Origin: Ciona intestinalis
Taxonomy: Eukaryota > Chordata > Ascidiacea > Phlebobranchia > Cionidae
Direction: 5' to 3'
Length of the DNA stretch: 64,000 bases
Assembly: GCF_000224145.3 (NCBI RefSeq)
Contig: NC_020166.2
Span: forward strand, 3,271,484-3,335,483
Within the stretch, counting starts at the first letter, position 1, and every line of letters begins with the position of its first letter. The translations under genes were made by a program, and so were the position numbers. Under the pieces are notes generated by a model that worked only from the letters and a program-made list of their open reading frames with translations, was not told the origin of the DNA and did no database searches. Shown piece by piece: positions 59,880 to 64,000 of the stretch.

Positions 59880-62800
59880 ATGCTTTGTTTATTTAACTAC
59901 AAAGTTTATGTTTTTTATATCTGCGCGTTTGTATTGACGAAGAACGTAAAGGCGACAAAGGTGATATCAAATTTAAATTGGATTTGCGAAGGTTTGTTAT
60001 TTATATGTTTACTAAATAGAAGAGTTACTGTTGTGTATTTTATAAATGGTGTAATATATCATGTTTTTTTTTAATTTTAAATGGGTGTTGTTTTGTAAAC
60101 GCGCTTGGCTATGCACCGTAATCGCTGTGTCGGATCATATTTCCTTTGTAGATATTGTTTTTAATGTTATAGACCTTATTTTGACGGATTTCGTTAAATT
60201 TTGCTACTAATTGTCTGTATTTATTTTAATTTTTATCCATTAAATACGCTGGTTTATTTGTTGTCTTTGTTTTTCTTTCAAATTATTACCATCTTCCATC
60301 TTTATTACAGACTCTGCTCCATGCGTTCGTGCGGTTCATCCGCACGGGGGCGTAGCGGAGGTGGCAGCTGGCACAGAACGTTACAGCCTCCTCATAAGCG
60401 TGCACAGGCGCCAGACAGCGGAAGAAGAAGTTATGGAAGGATGGGTAAACTCTAACGGGGAACCGACATGGAATGTAGACGTTAGGTGGTTCAGACTGCT
60501 TGAAACAAGAATGAGAGTTGCCCTTCCAACTTGCAGGTACAGACAATCACTATAATGACAATGACAGTTATTTATTTTTGCGTGGCGGGTAACGGATGTT
60601 GCTATAACACAAATGGCTATTCTATACACCTCGTACCTATAAGAGCGAGTTACCAACACCTTTATAACTTTGTGGTTAATTCCTTCTTTTTTTCTTATTT
60701 TTGATTTTTCTGAATGGCTGACAGTTTTAGCAACACATTAATGACCATTTGTTTGCGAAAATGTACGTTAAATGTCCCGCTTAGGGGCTACAAAGGTTAT
60801 AAGCATTTAGCATCAAAGGCGGTAGTAACTGTTTAAATTACAGTTAAATGGAAGTGTTATAAGCCAACCATTCTAACAACATTATCAGCGTCTTTTAATG
60901 CAGAAATAAGCTCTCCTGTGACGTCAGATTGCTTGATGCGAATGACATCGAGACGGAAGAAGCGCCCGATCATGTGTATTCACATTTTCTTGTTGAAGTT
61001 CGGTTTGATGGACACCCATCTACAACCAAAATGCAACTTGTTGTTCGAAAGAACTTGAATAAATTTAACAACGACCTTCGCAGCAGTTTTAACCATGACG
61101 ACTTTGACAGCTTGTTAACAGTAAACGAGGCAAACGGCCAAGCTAAAGGAAACGGAGCAGCAGATAGAAATATGAACTCAGGTGTTTATGTTGACAACGA
61201 TGGTGTATTCAGACCGCTTCACTTGCCTAATGCAGAGAATACAAAAGTATCCGACGCCGTACATAATCCAGAAGTGCGAAACCATCCGCAGTATGGTGTC
61301 CTCTTCCCATCAAATGGAGAAAAAGACGAAAAAAATGCCGGGGAGGGAAAATTCAACACACAAAGCGACCAACACCAAGATTATACAAATATCATCGAGT
61401 GGAACGGACCGAGACATGGCAGCAACGACACCGGAGAAGATGGTCAAGATTTTGATGACAACTACGACTCATGGTCATGGGACAACCCAGATTATCAGAA
61501 AGTTAATGATCCAGATTTAAGCTCTGCAAGTAATATCACTGTTTGGAACCAGATAACACATTTTCTAACAAGTACGTATGATTTTTGCATGTAGTTTTAT
61601 CTTTTGTTTCGATTTTATTTTGCTGAGTGAACGTGACTCCCGGCGCCGTGGTATAGTGGTTAGCGCGCCTGCCTGTAACCCAGAGGTAATGGGTGCAAGG
61701 CTCGATGCTGCTACCATTGTGGGTGTATGTGTCCTTGGGCAAGACACTTGACGGCAATTGCTCCAACCCAGTGGTCACTAATGGGTTGTCTAAATTATCA
61801 GAAATACATAAAAAAAGAAAAAATCCCCCCAAAAAGGAATTACTCACAAAGTAACATACATGGTAACTGGTAAGCTGGCACGAGGTGTTAAACCCGTGTG
61901 ATAACGACTGTCTTTTTCCGGCCACACGAGGATAAAGTAAGTTACATTCATTCAATTCATACTAACAAGCAACGTATAATAAAATCGTATCCTTACGACT
62001 TCAATGGACCGTTTTTAATTGTTTAAAACACGATCAGGATATTGGGATATTATGCGCTTAAGGTCTCTCGTCTCCCCCACAGTACTATAGTAGGTTGGGG
62101 TAAGATGGAACACCTTTTCATCCTATTTTCTTGTCCAATTTGGTAGTAAACAAAGAACATTTAGGTATTTATAAAACCGTATCCTCACAACTTTTATAGG
62201 CCGTTGTTAATTGTTTAAAACACGATCTGGATATTTGTATATTATGTGCTAAAGGTGTCCCATCTTCATCCACAGTACTATATAACTTGGCTTTACTCTA
62301 ACTTTATTTTAGAACCTGCTGGCATCGTTATCATCATTCTTGTCAATTCAGCTTGCTTAGCGGCGATGGGAACTGGTTGCTACGTTAGAAGAAAACGAAA
62401 AAGGTGCGCCTATATAATACCAAGTTAAAATCAACATGTTTCAATTCAGTGAATAATAGACGTAATCGTCTACTCGAAAAAAAACAACCAACTTGATTCC
62501 ATTTCTTAGGCGCGAAAAAGCAGTAGAACGTCCAGCAGGTCCCTCAGTCAAAATAGGCAGAAAATCACCACGGAAACGTCGTTTTTTCTGGTGGTTATTT
62601 AGGTCGAAGCCTTACAACTACCAACCTGTTCCAAGTCAAGGAATTTTTAGCAAGAAGGAGAGAAACAGTTACTCGACTTTACTCTCCGATTCGGAAGACG
62701 ACGATTATAACTCAACGGTGAGGGATCGTTCGTTTGAGGAATTAAAAAATACTTCAAAGGAAATGTCAGATCGGTAAGTGCATTATGTGTCCAACACCTT

Positions 62801-63791
62801 TGTACAGCGCCATGGCTCGTAATAAGAACTCCGCATCATAACCAAAGGATACCAGTATTCCATAACCCATGTTTCTACCATTGTAGAAAAGACACTATGA
62901 ATGGTCATTGCTCCAACCCAGTGTAATGATTTGCCAACCGTATAGAAAAAGCCGTAAAAAATTGGTTATCATACGTTTAACTATATGTCGTGTTTTTTGA
63001 CACTTTGAGTATCTCATTAGTGACCACTGAGTTGAACCAATATTCGTTAAGTATCTTGACAACGAACGTAGCTGCAAGTATCGGACATAGAATCCTTTAG
63101 CCATGATGCGAGCGCTTTTACACTGAGCCACAACACTGTTTTTTTTGCATATTTTAATGGTTTGATTACCTATACTGCATCCCAGGGCAACAAAGGCTTT
63201 CATATCTGCCAAGCGACGAGGTTCAGTATTTGGTGAGAAAGTCGCCAGATTTGCCACCAAAATTCTCAGTTGTTTCACTCAACTTTTTCTCTTCCTTCGT
63301 AACTATATTCTCAAATGCTGTGCCGGACGTCAGGACACTACTTCCACCAGTGATTATAGTGACGAAAGTGGTCCAGACGGCGGGTCTCCACCTTTAAAAG
63401 TAGTTCCACCATCATCAGGCGGAGGGAACTCTTTTTCCCCAACAACCGACATCAGCGGACGATTTCCTACATCCTCTTACGAAAAAACCACAAACAGTAA
63501 AAATGACGAATATCTTGAAAACAGGAGTGAGCATAATACATACCACACACCACACCCACGATGCGGGTTACATTGTGTTCAAAACAACAACACAAATATC
63601 ATAAAATCCGAAACTTCTCCGTGTAATCCGAAATCTTCCGACGAATCTTCTGTCGCGTCCGGAGATTGCAGACCCGCAACTTCTTCCACTTCTGTGACGT
63701 CATTTAGCTCAGGTGTGTCGTCATCAAAGCAAACGAGTCCACCAACTCAGAAGAACATGAGCGTTGGGGATGCCTCAACAAATCAAAGCAG
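59880..63791 (+). CDS. Unrecognised single-pass membrane protein, 3' end beyond the window
   Basis: Exons 59880-59991, 60311-60536, 60928-61571, 62313-62403, 62510-62773 and 63186-63791 keep phase (647 residues so far); a donor at 63792 shows it continues. Residues 1-25 form a hydrophobic signal (VYVFYICAFVLT). The ectodomain has DSAPCVRAVHPHGG, a Trp-rich patch (WNVDVRWF) and HFLVEVRFDG, then a long acidic Asn/Asp/Gly-rich stretch (DDNYDSWSWDNPDY). A transmembrane segment (AGIVIIILVNSACLAAMG) precedes a basic then Ser/Thr/Pro-rich cytoplasmic tail with CCAGRQ and acidic SDSEDDD. No family recognised. The first exon start is the only Met in frame. Confidence 0.8.
60567..60830 (-). mobile_element. 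Decayed SINE
   Basis: Follows the second exon of the membrane-protein gene. Confidence 0.6.
61638..61950 (+). mobile_element. tRNA-derived SINE, reference copy
   Basis: Full SINE: a tRNA-like head (A box TAGTGGTTAGCGCGCCTG, B box GGTAATGGGTGCAAGGC), a middle with GTCCTTGGGCAAGACACTT and CCAACCCAGTGGTCACTAAT, and a 3' body with GTAACATACATGGTAACTGG and GGCACGAGGTGT, ending GATAAAGTAAGTTACATTCA plus (ATTC)n. Non-coding. In an intron of the membrane-protein gene. Confidence 0.9.
61976..62088 (-). mobile_element. MITE-A right part
   Basis: Left end missing; follows a SINE. Confidence 0.75.
62088..62282 (-). mobile_element. MITE-A copy
   Basis: Tandem with the preceding fragment; ends about 30 bases before an exon. 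Confidence 0.85.
62800..63145. mobile_element. Two decayed SINE pieces, head to head
   Basis: 62805-62940 reads plus, 62985-63140 reads minus, ending ACTGAGCCACAACAC. Confidence 0.5.
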
Positions 63792-64000
63792 GTAACATAA
63801 AATATTCATATACTTTTTTATCTGCATATTAAATGATAGTATAAGTTTTTTATAACAAAAAATGTTTTTCGAGATTTTACAGGTTTAAAAAAATTGCAAC
63901 ATACACTAGAGTGAGGGAAGATGGGACGCCTTTTCATTCTATGTTCTTGTCCCAGTTGGTAGTAAACAAAGAACATTTAAAGAAATATAAAACTGTATTC
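63792..64000. other. Intron of the membrane-protein gene, cut by the window
   Basis: Begins with the donor GTAACAT. Contains the left end of a minus-oriented MITE-A. Confidence 0.7.
63907..64000 (-). mobile_element. MITE-A, cut by window end
   Basis: Left half only. Confidence 0.8.

Noticed and set aside
61638-61720. tRNA genes at the SINE heads (also 8215, 10369, 42960)
   Set aside because: A and B boxes are present but no complete cloverleaf forms, and the same head recurs with a constant SINE body.

Overview
This is a nuclear window from a tunicate, almost certainly Ciona (intestinalis/robusta type). The evidence is small introns with consensus GT-AG sites, AT-rich DNA, genes whose best relatives are chordate (class IA PI3-kinase, Y-box protein, PPP1R32/SAXO5), animal GH9 cellulase-like genes, a WRPW-tailed protein that fits the ascidian germline factor Pem-1, and two very abundant short repeats: a ~195-bp TIR element (called MITE-A here) and a tRNA-derived SINE ending in (GAAT)n. 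Four N gaps are present. Every gene call comes from reading splice sites and frames by eye; no database was searched.

Layout. 1.6-19.0 kb (minus): a complete 25-exon p110-beta/delta type PI3K catalytic subunit (1080 residues, all junction phases agree), with one exon duplicated beside an assembly gap. 20.0-21.7 kb (plus): an unrecognised basic/polar protein, divergent from PI3K. 24.1-27.9 kb (plus): a CUB-like single-pass membrane protein, with an antisense tRNA-Arg(TCT) in its first intron. 29.0-42.3 kb (plus): two tandem GH9 genes of 543 and 508 residues. Both keep the GH9 scaffold but have lost the second Asp of the DAGD motif and the general-acid Glu. The last exon of the first and the first exon of the second begin at the same 3' splice site. 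44.0-47.5 kb (plus): a nine-exon WRPW protein, probable pem-1, whose 3' flank is rich in TTCAC motifs. 48.8-54.2 kb (plus): a Y-box cold-shock-domain protein. 55.2-59.5 kb (minus): a PPP1R32/SAXO5-like ciliary protein. 59.9-63.8 kb and beyond (plus): an unrecognised single-pass membrane protein running off the window.

About 45 MITE-A copies and more than 20 SINE pieces fill introns and spacers, together with four or more other TIR families, minisatellites and several partial copies of neighbouring exons lying inside introns. No single pathway joins the genes. The two themes are a carbohydrate-active pair in an animal whose tunic contains cellulose, and two adjacent genes linked by their families to maternal and germline RNA (pem-1-like and Y-box).
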